64,000 nucleotides of DNA from Anodontia alba (GCA_964016985.1 OZ024823.1:128546112-128610111), one strand, 5' to 3'. Positions 46,158-57,302 are shown, counted from the stretch's first letter. The notes: generated by a model not told the origin, from the sequence alone. Made by a program: numbers and translations.

Positions 46158-46646
46158 CAGTGAACACACAACGTCATAATAACGTCATTCTAATGCACTC
46201 GCGTATGTAACGCGACGTCTGATTGGATAACGTCAAAAATTTGCGACGGTATATTCTGCGATATACTGTCGCAAATCCGACGTCATCATGTAACGTCGCT
46301 TCTCATTGGCTGGCATTTGGTTTTACGCAGCTCGAAGCACTTGTCGTTTTGTGCAAATAGTACATTTTTTCAATAGAAAAAAATGAAAAAATGCATTAGA
46401 ATGGGGATAACTGCATCAAATTTGTCATTTGAGGAGGTAAATCGGCGGTTTTACGGTCGCAAATTACGTTTTACGGCTCCGCTGACGCGTCGCCGTAAAA
46501 CGAAATTTCCGACCGTAAAACCGCCGATTTACCTCCCCAAATGCCAAATTTGCAAGCAGTTATCCCCTAATTAGAACGTCGCTGCAACGGTTTGACGTTG
46601 CAGCGACGCTGTAATGACGTTTCTGTGACACTGTGTGTCTGCTGGG
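46158..46646. mobile_element. Family H element with a second palindrome inserted in it
   Basis: ACTCAGTGAACACACAACGTC begins it and ACTGTGTGTCTGCTGGG ends it. The H interior resumes at about 46574 with GAACGTCGCTGCAACGG. The insertion explains the unusual length. Confidence 0.75.
46376..46572. repeat. Nested palindrome, about 85-bp arms
   Basis: GGAGGTAAATCGGCGGTTTT pairs with AAAACCGCCGATTTACCTCC. AATTACGTTTTACGGC pairs with GCCGTAAAACGAAATT. The outer arms GGGGATAACTGCATC and GCAGTTATCCCC also pair. Confidence 0.9.
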
Positions 46647-46681
46647 TAGTTTTTATTCAGTCAGAATAAATTTTCTATAAA

Positions 46682-46902
46682 TAACTGGGGTTTACAGGGG
46701 TATACATTATTTTTCTTATTTCTGCCTAAAACATAGATTTTGGGTACTCGTTAGAACCGCCTCGCCGAGGCGGTTCTAACGAGTACCCATAATTTATATT
46801 TTGAGCAGAAATAAGAAAACTATCACAATTTTTCATCTTAATATTTTCGTTCTTTCAGCGGTAAAACTAACAATGTATTTGTATAGGTGTGTTTTCGTAA
46901 TA
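46682..46902 (+). mobile_element. Family A foldback element lacking the left terminus
   Basis: It begins at ACTGGGGTTTACAGGGG; the right end GTGTTTTCGTAAT is intact. Confidence 0.88.
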
Positions 46903-47111
46903 TATGCAAATAATGTAGAATCGGATGTGCCGCTTTATCAGGATCTATGCTACACGTTTTTGCCAGTCTGTATTTTTAAGTAAAAATACCCTTACTAACA
47001 TCATTGGACATGACCAAAAGAAAGATGGAAGAGTCCATTTTCTAAAGTCAGGGTTGAAAGTGTTAATATAGTAACGGCAAACAATTTTATAGCGAGAAAA
47101 TGAATGACATA

Positions 47112-47345
47112 AGCCACCTCACGACAAAACCAACAAGATGGAATATGCGCCCAGCGAAGACTCAGATCAGCCTGGGCATCCGCCCAGTCTGATCAGAGTC
47201 TTCGCTGTCCGCATAAAGAAAGTTTGGGTCCTTAGCTACCCATTGAGCGCACATCGCAGAATCTGATCAGACTGGGCGAATGCCCAGGCTGATCAGTGTC
47301 TTCGCTTGGCCTACATCCGTTTTGTTGATTTTGTCATGAGGTGTC
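47112..47345. mobile_element. Family B-type element with clear terminal inverted repeats
   Basis: CACCTCACGACAAAACCAAC pairs with GTTGATTTTGTCATGAGGTG. Inside are two GATCAG hairpins with GCCTGGGCATCCGCCCAG and ACTGGGCGAATGCCCAG, where paired changes keep the stem. Confidence 0.85.
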
Positions 47346-47823
47346 ACATATAAGAATGTTTCAGACAAAAGAGGAGGCATTTAGCATAAAATGTCAAAAC
47401 GTGTCTTCTGGGAATAAAAAGACAAAGAGCAAAATATTGTTTGCTGAAAATTTTACTAGTACACTAAGTGTTAAGAAAGCCTAATGCCATATAAATGTAC
47501 GTCTATGACATCATCCCATAATGTTCAAAAGCTGCCATCGTCAAACACCAACCTTCTCAAACAGAGTGTAAAGGAGGCCGTCATAAGACAAATATAAGTA
47601 AAGGTACCCAGGAGGAAATGTCACAGTCACGAAGCACAGCCTCCACGAGACACAAAAAGAAGGAGAGAGGAGTAACTAACAATGACAAAACAAACGCCAA
47701 CGGCGCAAAACAGAGAAACACACTTGGAACTGTCGAAGAAAAAAAAACTACATGGACTGGGGGTGGGCTTTAACCAGTCTACTCGCTCGAAACCTCGCCC
47801 TTAATTTTGATTCCGCTGCAATT

Positions 47824-48106
47824 CAACATGAAAACATGCCTATATAATTTTGACCCCCTGAAACCCCACTTTTATATAGTAAAACTGGAGTTTACAGGGG
47901 TATACATTATTTTTCATATTTCTGCTCAAAAACATAGATTGTGGGTACTCGTTAGAACCGCCTCGCCGAGGCGGTTCTAACGAGTACCCACAATCTATGT
48001 TTTGAGCAGAAATATGAAAAATATCAGAGTTTGTTACCTGAAAATTTTCGTTTTTTTTTTGGAGGTGAAGTTTTCTATATATTTGAATACGCGTGTTATC
48101 GTAATG
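47824..48106 (+). mobile_element. Family A foldback element, full length
   Basis: The left terminus is decayed (CAACATGAAAACATGCC); the core is perfect. Confidence 0.9.
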
Positions 48107-48334
48107 TTACAAATATTAATTTATGTTCGGACCGGCTGGGGTCAAACATCACAATGATACACATATAATCACGAACACTGTGATGAAAGCAAGCAAATGG
48201 CTCAATAGCGATCTGAAATCAGAACAACAAGCCATAAACATGACCACGATTGACTCGACCACAGACATATTTGAGGTAACAAGCATGCATGCAGTCTGCT
48301 ACAGAATATCCATGTTGTGACCTATGGAGAAATC

Positions 48335-48580
48335 TAGTTCATTGTCAGTATTAGACTGGCTCCAGTCTCTACTGACAAAATAATTTTTCTTATAATCTGT
48401 TTAATAATTTAATCCACTAAAATAAAACCAAAGTAATATCATGACCATAAAGGCTGGTCACTGGTGACCAGCCTTTATAGTCATGATATTTGTTTTGGTT
48501 TTATCTTAGTGGATTATCAAACAGGATTATGAGAAAAATATTTAGTCACTGGAGACTGGGGCCAGTCTACGTCAGTATGT
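48335..48580. repeat. Long palindrome, arms about 115 bp
   Basis: AGACTGGCTCCAGTCTC pairs with GAGACTGGGGCCAGTCT. The centre CATAAAGGCTGGTCACTGG pairs with CCAGCCTTTATAGTCATG. No second copy in the window. Confidence 0.85.
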
Positions 48581-48924
48581 TCAAACCGCGCACAGAAACA
48601 ATTTGATTGCATAATGGGGCTTTAGTATTCTTTGATGGGCATAATTCTGAAAGTTCCAATTTTCGCTAAAACGTACCAAACTCGTTATGCGTCTTTTGGA
48701 AGGACTGCTATGACAATTTAGCAGTATCATAGCTTACAGTACAAACAATATACAAATTAACTTCTAATGTAGATCGTGCTGCAAAGGTAATGTTGCGATG
48801 TCTGTATAGAACGGGTACTCATTTAACCCATTTGTGCCGGCTGGACTATTTTTTTCTTAACCCTTTGTACCAGTCCATTTTCAGTAAAAAGGGGTGTGTG
48901 GTTTGATATAAATTCCTAAACTTC

Positions 48925-48985
48925 ATGCAAACAGTGTAAACCACGCATTCTGGGCGTCTGATCTGTATCTACACTGTTTATTAAT
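48925..48985. mobile_element. Family K small palindrome, deleted
   Basis: GCAAACAGTGTAAACC joins GGGCGTCTGATCTGTATC and ACACTGTTTATT. Confidence 0.6.
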
Positions 48986-49116
48986 ATCCCTTTTATGAGA
49001 CGCTAGTCATATATGAGTTACTGTAAAAAAATCCAATAAATTGCTGTATCCTGATAATTGTGCATTTGCTGCTAAGACAATAATTATTACCAATTCAAGC
49101 TAGCCCAGCCAAATAA

Positions 49117-49470
49117 GTCGAACCTCAGTAGCTCGAACACCGATGGATCGTTTACAATGGATAATTCGAAGTCGTTTTAAGTCCCTACGAAATTTTTCCG
49201 ATAGCTCAAGACAAAAATAGTTAAGGAAATTGTCTTATTTCATCATAAAATTGTATGTTGTGTGTACCCATTAGAATCGCCTCATCGAGGCGATTCTAAT
49301 GAGTACACTCGGCATACCATTATTGTGCAGAAGATCGAAAAGATATCCCTAAATTTTCGCCACTTGCTTCCTGACCTGGCGCCATGTATAATCCTCAGTG
49401 GCTCGAACTACCCATACCTCAATCAAATTTCATTGGTTCCAAAGATATTCGAGCCATCGAAGTTCGACTG
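49117..49470. mobile_element. Family E MITE, full length, uninterrupted
   Basis: AGTCGAACCTCAGTAGCTCG starts it and CATCGAAGTTCGACTG ends it before TA. The central hairpin is ATTAGAATCGCCTCATCGAG and its complement (49271-49303). Confidence 0.85.
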
Positions 49471-49544
49471 TAACATAAACTGTACAGGTCTATCTTAAAA
49501 CTAAGGTTGAAGGAGACTGGGTACATTTGGTAGATTTGCTGCCA

Positions 49545-49760
49545 GTTCCATCAAGAGTGGGTGGGTAGGGATGGGTAGGGATGGGGGTTTACAGCTGTTG
49601 TGACATCCTGTTTGCTTTACTTCATGCTACGCAAGCCTCTTCTTAAAAGGAATCTCCTCTTAAAGAAAGCCGTTCCTCTCAAGTGGAACAGAGTATTTTG
49701 CTAAAAAATGGAAAAAAAAAAAGAAAATTCACTCTAAAAGGAAGCAATTTGCTCCTAAGT
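49545..49760. mobile_element. Family G repeat, diverged
   Basis: TGTTTGCTTTACTTCATGC, CTCTTCTTAAAAGGAATC and AAAGGAAGCAATTTGCTCC. Confidence 0.5.
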
Positions 49761-49847
49761 GGGTGGGAAGTAGGGCGCGGATGGGGGAATTCATGCGTAT
49801 TTTAAATCATATACCGTATTTACCGTATGTATTTGGACAGACATGAC

Positions 49848-49918
49848 TGAACAAATAGTGTAGGCCCGGATGAGACGCCGCGTTGTGCGGCGTCTCATCA
49901 GTCTACACAGTTTGTCAT
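49848..49918. mobile_element. Family K small palindrome
   Basis: ACAAATAGTGTAGGCCCGG pairs with TCTACACAGTTTGT. Inner stem GATGAGACGCCGCGTTGTGC. Confidence 0.8.
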
Positions 49919-50379
49919 TCATCCAGCAATTTTAAGCAAACGTCGGGTAGTAAATTGAACTTGTTGAAATGTTAGAACAAGTATGGTAAGGAGTTGAGGT
50001 GTCCGAATACTTAGGGTAAATACGGTACCATCACTTTAGCTATGCTAGGTTTAAAAGCAATGTGATATGAAAATCAGAAGCTTGTAAACTTATACACATA
50101 TGCATGGAGGACTTCTGACCGAACGGTAATTGATACAGCATGAACATGCATTTAGTGGAACATGTACTTTTATGCATAAACGACTGAAATACACCCTCAA
50201 TGACACTTTATAAGTGAAAGACATTGTAAAATTGTACCTTTCACTTTGAGTGCATTTTGGGTGTTTGACTATATAATTAATGTACGCACTTTTGTTTCAA
50301 AATCTAATAATACTGTCATATGTCAAAATTACTTTAATTTATTTTAAGGGGAATAGATATCTTTTCAAGCGCAGGCAAC

Positions 50380-50490
50380 TTATTCGAATAGTTTTGCCTC
50401 CCTTCTGAAAAGGGGTTTACTTTACGAGGAAGTAATTTGCTTCCTTTGGAAAATTCGTTTCTGTTAGAGCAGACATCTTCCGAGATGGAG
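50380..50490. mobile_element. Family G repeat, partial
   Basis: TTTTGCCTCCCTTCTGAAAAG, GAGGAAGTAATTTGCTTCC and TTAGAGCAGAC. Confidence 0.5.
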
Positions 50491-50494
50491 ATTA

Positions 50495-50636
50495 ACCCTT
50501 GTTCTGCTGAATAAATTATGATGCCACGCCCACTTCTAATTTTCAGCCATTCAGATTACTTGATCCTAATTGTTGCTATAAATTTACATACTTAATGGCA
50601 AAACGTGCAGATCCAGATCAGTTGGCTTCTTCAAGT
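50495..50636. mobile_element. Family Kb foldback element, left half
   Basis: AACCCTTGTTCTGCTGAATA leads to CAGATCAGTTGGCTTCTTC at 50616, where the mariner sequence begins. Confidence 0.75.
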
Positions 50637-51572
50637 ACTCATTCAAGTACTCATCAACAGCATCGGTGACGCCTTCATTACTTCCAAAATTCCTACTATG
50701 AAGGTTAGTTTTCAGCTTTGGAAACAGATAGAAGTCCGAAGGGGCTAAATCCCGAAAATACGGGAAATGCTGCATTTAGTCGCAGCAGCCATAGCAGCTC
50801 GAAAGGCGTGGGTTGGTGCATTATCTTGCAGGAGCAGAACACCTCAAATAAACTTTACTCCTTTTCTTCACAATCTCCTGACGCAGTCACCTTTGATCTT
50901 CTCCACAATATGCACCATTTATCATCCGACCTTGCTCAAAACCATCCAGCATGATAACGCCCTGACTATTGCAAAGATAACCATCACCTTCCCTACTGAA
51001 GAAAATCTCTTAAATTTCTTATGAGGGGTTGCGCCGGGGTGCTTCCATTGCAAACTCTGCTTTTTGGTCTCAAGATCAAAGTGATGTACCAAAGTCTCAT
51101 CTTAGGTCACAACTCGACGCATAAATTCCTCAGGGTCATCTAAATCATACAGAGACGGCAGATTCTTTGAAATATAAAGCCTGCTCTTCTTCTGCTCTTT
51201 GGTCAACATTCTGGGGACCCAGTTAGCTGAGACCTTAAAAATCCCTGAGATATCGGTCAAGACAGGCTGAACTGTCCAGACATTGTGCTTATTTGTCTAG
51301 CTATATCACGCAGGCTTCTTCCCCTGTCATACATGATCAGACTGTGCACAAGCTCAATGTTTTCGTCTGTAGTAATCTCTTGAGGGCGCCCAGACCGTTC
51401 ATAATCCTCAACGCTTTCCCTCTCTCTCCTAAATTCAACACCCATTTCTTCACCGTACTGTAAGAAGGAGACTCATCCCAAGGGTTTCAATGAAGTCATC
51501 ACGAATTTCATTCGGGGACATGCCCTTCTTACAGAAGTACTTTTTGACTGCTCTAACTTCAACTTTGTCCAT
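50636..51572 (-). pseudogene. Mariner-type transposase, degenerate
   Basis: On the minus strand, the start ATG at 51572 opens MDKVEVRAVKKYFCKKGMS. Then comes a helix-turn-helix region and, after a frameshift, ESVEDYERSGRPQEITTDEN, the mariner linker. The C-terminal end at about 50640-50775 reads FPYFRDLAPSDFYLFPKLK and SNEGVTDAVDEYL, the block that carries the third catalytic aspartate in DD34D transposases. The middle is scrambled by stops and frameshifts, and the last residues are missing where it meets the Kb hairpin. It catalyses cut-and-paste at TA sites when intact; this copy is dead. Confidence 0.85.
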
Positions 51573-51837
51573 TTTCTCAGTTTAACACACCCTTCTCCTA
51601 TTTGCAGCAAAGTCCTACTGAAACCAATGGCTTTGAAACTTTATTCTTTCCTAAGGATGTTGAATAAGACAAAATTATCAACTGATCTGGGTTTCATTTC
51701 AATTTATTCATTTTAAATATATCAGGCCGTGAAATTCTTGATCGTACCTCGTAAATGCTTTCCTCGTCTACAAACGGATACTTGCAATTAAAAATACTTA
51801 TACACTGTCACAGGGATACAGCTTTGTCAAAATAGGT

Positions 51838-51985
51838 TTTCTCCCTTCTGAAAAGGGGTCTATTCTTAAAGAAAAACATGCTCATGTAGGGAGTAAATTC
51901 TTTCCTTCTAGAGTAGACTCATTTTTAGAAGGGTCTTGATGCGAATGAAAGCAAACAGGAAGTCACAAAAGTTGTCTCCCATATG
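51838..51985. mobile_element. Family G repeat
   Basis: CCCTTCTGAAAAGGGGTCTA, GGAGTAAATTCTTTCCTTC, TAGAGTAGAC and CAAAAGTTGTCTCCC. Confidence 0.6.
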
Positions 51986-52449
51986 AGAAATAGAGGATTT
52001 TCAACCACGTGTCTAGTCCCCATAAAGACACAGCAGAAGTAAGTAGATAACTTTGTTAAAAAAAGTGGCATTCTTTAGTAGTGAACACCTGTTTGGCCGT
52101 ATGTATTTACCTCTATATATCCTATGTCAGGTCATCCTTACTTTAGTACGCTTTGCTTCACGTTACTCGGATTTACAGTCTATGGTTTAAGACTTGAATT
52201 AGGGTGCCCATGTGCGAACCGAACATTTAATTCTACTTTGAATCTTTATCAAAATTTAAGGCGATGTTGTATACAATTAAATTGATTCAAAAAGGAATGA
52301 CCAGGGAGAGCAAGTAACACACTCATAAAACTAAAAACCACTTAAGAGTCAAGTTTTCTGGGCCAGACTAGCTAGTTTTGGCGAATTAGGCCTCGTCATA
52401 GACCCTAAAAAATCCCTGGGTCCCTAAACATTCCCTAAAACTGGTTCAA

Positions 52450-52467
52450 GCCCCCCCCCCCCCCCCC
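52450..52467. repeat. Poly-C tract
   Basis: C homopolymer of about 17 bases. Confidence 0.95.
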
Positions 52468-52604
52468 ACGCACCCTTCCGTACCCTAGCAATTATAATGC
52501 CGGTCGTTTTAATGCTTATATTTGAACCCCTAAACGCCTTATCATACCTGTCAAGACAAAGGCTTTTAAAAACTGTTGCTGTGCCAAAAAACTGCTGGGA
52601 AAGT

Positions 52605-52675
52605 TGCAAACAGTACAGACCCCGATCGGATGTGTCGTTCTCCAGTGTATATTCTGAGTCTACGCGTTTGCTCAG
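52605..52675. mobile_element. Family K small palindrome, diverged
   Basis: TTGCAAACAGTACAGACCCC then GATCGGATGTGTCG and GTCTACGCGTTTGC. Confidence 0.55.
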
Positions 52676-52737
52676 GTGGGTCTGTTTCAAGTTCTTAATA
52701 CATCTACGGCAATGTAATTAAAAGATATTACTGCATA

Positions 52738-52838
52738 AAAAGCACTGTCGCACGTTATTAACAGCCGTGCATTAACCGGCGAAAAGCCGTGTATTAATCA
52801 GGCAATTCACGCGCTGTTAATGCACGGCTACGCAACTT
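52738..52838. repeat. Imperfect palindrome
   Basis: TTAACAGCCGTGCATTAA pairs with TTAATGCACGGCTACG-type text; the inner part is weaker. Confidence 0.7.
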
Positions 52839-52989
52839 TGAATATGAACGTACCGGGGCCACAGATTTGCTGTCGTTACGAGATGTATACTGCCCGGCTC
52901 TAGAACGACCATAGTCAGTGGAAATTACGTTCGCGAGACATCGGTGAAAAGGCAAAACAAAATAGTGCAAGAAAAAACGCGAAATGTAG

Positions 52990-53150
52990 CAAATGTTTCA
53001 GTTTTTATGCAATAATAGCGATCGAACATGGTTTTCCAATGCATTAACATTCGCCAGGTCCCTTGGGGTGTTGAAAACTTCGGCCTCGGTTTTTAACACC
53101 TCCCACAGGACCTGGCGAATGTTAATGCATGAAAAACCGTGTTTGATCCC
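52990..53150. repeat. Palindrome, arms about 60 bp
   Basis: CATGGTTTTCCAATGCATTA and CATTCGCCAGGTCCCTTGG pair with CCACAGGACCTGGCGAATG and TAATGCATGAAAAACCGTG. Confidence 0.85.
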
Positions 53151-53169
53151 AATATTCAACATTTGATCC

Positions 53170-53395
53170 TCAACGTAGGAATTCATACCTTCTGACATAT
53201 GCGCCCAACAAATACTCAACTCAACCTGCGCATCCACGAAGTCTGATCAGTCTCCGTTGTCCGCATGAAGAAACTTGCATCCCTGGCTATCCAAAACGCG
53301 CTAAGTGAAGATTCATCAGTCTACACGAAGGCGCAGGCTGGTTTGAATCTTCGATGGGCGCACATGTTGGCAGGTACGTTTTCTGACGTAGCGGC
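53170..53395. mobile_element. Family B repeat
   Basis: ACCTTCTGACATATGCGCCC and GGGCGCACATGTTGGCAGGT ends; TCCGCATGAAGAAACTTGC marks the uninterrupted middle used below as host reference. Confidence 0.8.
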
Positions 53396-53599
53396 GCATA
53401 TATGCATGCTTGATATTTTGCGAGATTGCAGCAATCGCCTAGACAGTTCTGTTGTGAACCTGATCAACTATGACATAAAAGTAACTGTCTACGCCCATAG
53501 GCGTAGACAATCTTAGTGTTTGTCATCGCTCCGAAAGCATTTTATGAACGGTCATGGACTGGTGCAAAGCTATTTTCCATAGACTGTTCAACGTTTTAT

Positions 53600-53683
53600 A
53601 ATAATCAAGTATTAGCTTTAACAAAAAGCGTGGTCTACGCTTAGCGTAGAGCAAGCTTTTTGTAAAAGCTAACACTTGTATCA
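53600..53683. repeat. Hairpin next to an exon
   Basis: TAGCTTTAACAAAAAGCGTG pairs with CAAGCTTTTTGTAAAAGCTA. The loop holds TCTACGCTTAGCGTAGA. It ends 27 bp from the TMEM179B-like exon at 53710. Confidence 0.85.
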
Positions 53684-53709
53684 CGGGTATAGGTTAAAAA
53701 AGTACTTAC

Positions 53710-53803
53710 TACTGCTATATCCATCAGAGTAGAATACCCATGAACATTGTACTTCCAGCCTGATTTCCGGCTTGTCCAGTTTTTATTTTCAAAATAAGCA
53801 CAC
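53710..53803 (-). CDS. TMEM179B-like: TMEM179B-like membrane protein, exon with the lumenal loop
   Basis: The minus-strand exon encodes CAYFENKNWTSRKSGWKYN, then VHGYSTLMDIAV. It matches the loop and start of the last helix in TMEM179B, which has a conserved cysteine, a tryptophan and an aromatic F/Y-x-x-L-x-x-A pattern. NWT is a glycosylation sequon, and the cysteine probably pairs with the one at the end of helix 3. The acceptor CGTTTTGTAG supplies one base to finish threonine 120 of the previous exon. The donor GTAAGTAC leaves phase 0, matching the final exon. At 94 nt it cannot be found by frame length; phase agreement and position support it. Confidence 0.78.
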
Positions 53804-53944
53804 CTACAAAACGATGAATGAAATGTTTACCCAAAATACTCGAACACACTACTTACCATACTATCTGACCTTCCTCCTGGAATCATTGGCAGGCTATGTA
53901 CGGTGATTGTGGCTATTCTTGGACATGTTCTATACTATTCTTAT

Positions 53945-54128
53945 CTTAACCCTTGCTGAATAAATTAAGATTCCACGCCCACTTCTAATTTCTAGCCAAT
54001 CAGATTACTTGATCCGTATTTTTGATAGAAATTCACATATTTAATGACAAACAGTGCAGATCCAACTGATCGTGATCAACACTGTTTGCTAAGACAGGGC
54101 ATGATGTGTTCAGCAAGAGAAGGATTAA
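53945..54128. mobile_element. Family Kb foldback element
   Basis: TTAACCCTTGCTGAATAAAT and TTCAGCAAGAGAAGGATTAA ends. The core shrinks to CCAACTGATCGTGATC. Confidence 0.75.
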
Positions 54129-54149
54129 GCATAATCTAAAGGCTATTAT

Positions 54150-54395
54150 GCATGGAAATATTTTGGCCGGACAATGCGAACACGTATCTTTGGGTATTTG
54201 TGGACAGCGAAGGCCTAGATTAGCCTGCGCATTTGCGCAGTCTGATCAAGGACTTCATTGTCCGCTAACAATTCATTGAATACGGCAGAATATATGAATG
54301 GAGAGCAACGGCCCGGATGGTAATTTGCACATGCGCAGGATTATCTGAATCTGCTCATTTTGGGCATGTTCGAAGGCACCTTTTTTCACTTGATG
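54150..54395. mobile_element. Family L repeat
   Basis: CGAACACGTATCTTTGGGTA, GTGGACAGCGAAGGCCTAG and GGAGAGCAACGGCCCGGATG. Confidence 0.75.
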
Positions 54396-54659
54396 CTGCC
54401 TATTTGTCAAACGCTTTGTTGTTTATAACAAATCATTCAGGCAAGCGGTTTCGCCGAATGCGTCGTCTGACCAGGGTCGTTACTGTCTGAAAATAGATTA
54501 GTCATTTTTTTATCTAGGAATATTTAAATAACACAGCTACAGCTGAAATTGGACTTTTCTATTTATATTGTGTTGGGAGAGTTTATTTAGTCTGAAATGA
54601 ATTAAAGGGTTTTATCACGCATGGTCATGACATCCATCTAGAATACTAGTTCCCAAACT

Positions 54660-54900
54660 GGGCCCAGTTGTTCAAAGCGTCGTTAGCTTAACGTCGTTAA
54701 GGGTCATTTCGTTAACTGTTTTAGCAGATTCAATACACAATATTCTGATATTTTTTGCTAAAAAAATGTGAGTTGCTTTTGCACTGCAAAAGCTACTCAC
54801 ATTTTTCCAGCAAAAAAAATCAACATATTTGTGTATCACTCGATTAAAATTTTAACGAATCGTTAACTAACGACGTCGTTAGCTTTGAACAACTGGGCCC
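54660..54900. mobile_element. Family C foldback element, full length
   Basis: GGGCCCAGTTGTTCAAAGC at both ends. The hairpin has one mismatch (GAGTTGC against GCTACTC). Confidence 0.9.
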
Positions 54901-55014
54901 TGTTTGGCAAATTTGAAAGGCCATTTCCTAATGTACCATATCTTTCCAGTGGCGTAGCCAGAAAGGACCTATTTTGACGCATACCAAGGATAAATCTTGA
55001 AAATGCACCCTATG

Positions 55015-55110
55015 ATCGCTTCCAAAACTAGGGGCTACTCTTAAAGGAAAGAGTTAGCTCGGTCTGGGGTCAAATTTTCTTATTTATGAGTAGCCCCTAT
55101 TTTGGAAGCG
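55015..55110. mobile_element. Family G-like palindrome
   Basis: CGCTTCCAAAACTAGGGGCT pairs with GAGTAGCCCCTATTTTGGAAGCG. Confidence 0.65.
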
Positions 55111-55902
55111 ATATTTTTTTCTTTTAAGACAGCTACTATGATAAAGAAGCTAAACATGTTTGTTGATGTCGCTTTATTGCGACTATTTTTCTTACGCATG
55201 ATTACGCATATTCTTGATGTGCGTAATGAGCTTTTCGCCTATATCTTCATTCTTTGCAGTTTTTGAAAAGTCATTTTAAGCTTTCTATATATTATGGTCA
55301 TGGTAACCATCTTGGAGACTGGTTTCAAATAATTTTGCAAATCATAAAATATTTTTTCAATGCTACATGTACACTTTAAGAACAGTTGTGAACGCATTTC
55401 TGGAGAAAATATAATGCAAATATTTTTCCGTATACGAATCATGGTGTACACATTGTACGGTTCCCATTACTTTTTGAAAACTTTAAAGATCTTTCCCCCA
55501 ATACGTTCCGTATGCAAATTTGGCTCAGTGATCATTCCAGTTTTGGAGAATTCGTCTCAAGATGTTTGACGGCAATATTGGATGCAGGTGGATAATGTAA
55601 ACATGTTCCGATTATTCGCTTTGTATTTTAAAGTATATGGAACATTTCGATTGCCATGACAACCAAAAAGTAACAATAATATACCGGCAAACAATGCACA
55701 CGTTTAGATTTCCTTTAATTTAGCAACATTTCAACCAAACTAGTTTCGAATTTCATTTCGAAAAAAAAGAGATGTTTTTTAAAAGTTTGAACGGACAGAC
55801 TGACAAGTAAGCTCCAGACAGATATCAATTACTTAAGCTTGTCATAAGCTTCAAAATCCTCAACAAGATTGCGTGAATGAATTCAAAATGAGCCGCAATG
55901 AG

Positions 55903-56405
55903 AGAAAACGTACCTTCTGACATGTGTGCCCAACGAAGATTCAAATCAGTCTACGCATACGCACAGTCTAATCTGAGGCTTCGTTGTCCGCTTGACATCA
56001 CGAAAACACGTCTATATAGTTTTGACCCCCTTAAATCCCACTTTTATATGGTAGAACTGGGGTTTATAGGGGTAAACATTATTTTTCTTATTTCTGCTAA
56101 AAACATAGATTGCGGGTACTCGTTAGAACCGCCTCGTCGAGGCGGTTCTAACGAGTACCCGCAATCTATGCTTTGAGAAGAAATTTGAAAAGTATCAGAA
56201 TTTTTATCTGAAAATTTTTCTTTTTTTGGTAACCGTTGTAAAATTTTCAATATATTTGAATAGGCGTGTTTACGTAATGAGAACATTTGCATCCTTGGCT
56301 ATCAAAATGCGCACAGTGAAGATTCTGATTAGACCGCAATGTGTCAGCTGATCTGAATGTTTTCTGGGCGCACAGTTCCGAATGTTCGTTTTCTCACGTT
56401 ATGGC
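55903..56405. mobile_element. Family B repeat interrupted by a family A copy
   Basis: GAAAACGTACCTTCTGACAT begins it and CCGAATGTTCGTTTTCTCACG ends it. The host text runs ...GTCCGCTTGA before and AGAACATTTGCATCC after the insertion. Confidence 0.85.
55996..56279 (+). mobile_element. Family A foldback element nested in family B
   Basis: The hairpin has a paired change: TTGCGGGTACTC on the left and GAGTACCCGCAA on the right. Confidence 0.93.
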
Positions 56406-56479
56406 CCACATTATATTTTATTATCCAACCTACTATATGAGAAGTTATAAAGAATTTTGACTATCTATCGCATTTGCAC

Positions 56480-56880
56480 CTGTGACAAAAGCCAACCAGA
56501 TTGAATCGGTTCTCAGAGAACTGTCACCTGGGCTCATAGTTTGGACTCTCTCCTGCTCACGTGAATTATCTAGCAACTTCAACTGTGACAACAGCCGGCT
56601 AGATTGAACCGGTTCTCAGAGGACTATCACCTGGCATAGTTTGGATTATCTCCCGGTCACGTGAATTACCTGGCTACTTCAACTGTGACAATAGCCGGCC
56701 AGATTGAACCGGTTCTCAGAGGACTATCACCTGGGCTCACATTTCAATCTATTTCTCAGTTACGTGATTTGCATAACAAATTCACCTGTGACAAAGACCC
56801 AACCAGATTGAGCCGGTTCTCAGAGATCTATCACTTGGGCTCATATTTTGGACTATCTCCTACTCACGTGATCAAATAAT
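56480..56880. repeat. Tandem repeat, 4 units of about 102 bp
   Basis: Each unit has CAGATTGAACCGGTTCTCAG, GACTATCACCTGGGCTCA and TCACGTGAATT. Spacing is about 100-106 bp. Confidence 0.9.
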
Positions 56881-57131
56881 TACCAGCATTTATTGATTAT
56901 AGCTATCAGCAGAAAACAGCTCCTTTAAAATATGAGCTGGGTCATAACACATCTATATCATATCTTTCTGGGCAACAGACAAAACTATTAGCCCCGAGGT
57001 GCTGTGGACCACCTAATAAACTATCGCCCTCGGCCTTGGGCCAAGGGCGGTAGGTTATTACGTGGTTATAGGTTTGACTGTCGCCAAGAAATGAATAAGA
57101 TAGTTGTATACTATCACATGGACTAACTCAC

Positions 57132-57284
57132 GTTTTATTGACTGCAACTGTGTCTGATGGTATATCGTCCATGATGCTCTTACAGAAAGCCGCATAACCC
57201 ACTGTGAGGACACAAGCTGCGATGAGAGTAATGCATGCAAGAATTGAATCCATCACTAAAAACGGAATCACCCAATTATTGGAC
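57132..57284 (-). CDS. TMEM179B-like: TMEM179B-like membrane protein, exon with the third membrane helix
   Basis: Residues 69-119 (numbered from the exon at 63134-63339): SNNWVIPFLVMDSILAC, then ITLIAACVLTVGYAAFC and KSIMDDIPSDTVAVNKT. The helix and following A-x-FC-x-SI match the TMEM179B pattern ACI-L-x-x-G-x-x-x-LC-x-SI. NKT is a sequon in the lumenal loop. The acceptor ATATTTACAG supplies one base to glycine 69; the donor GTGAGTTAG leaves phase 2. Family H and family E copies begin only 18 and 83 bp upstream of the acceptor. Confidence 0.82.
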
Positions 57285-57302
57285 CTGTAAATATGAACAT
57301 TA

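Noticed and set aside
52424..52690. Antisense frame with QQFFGTATVFKSLCLDRY as a TMEM179B-like exon
   Set aside because: Its phases do not match the neighbours and the family pattern is absent; the exon at 53710-53803 fills that role.
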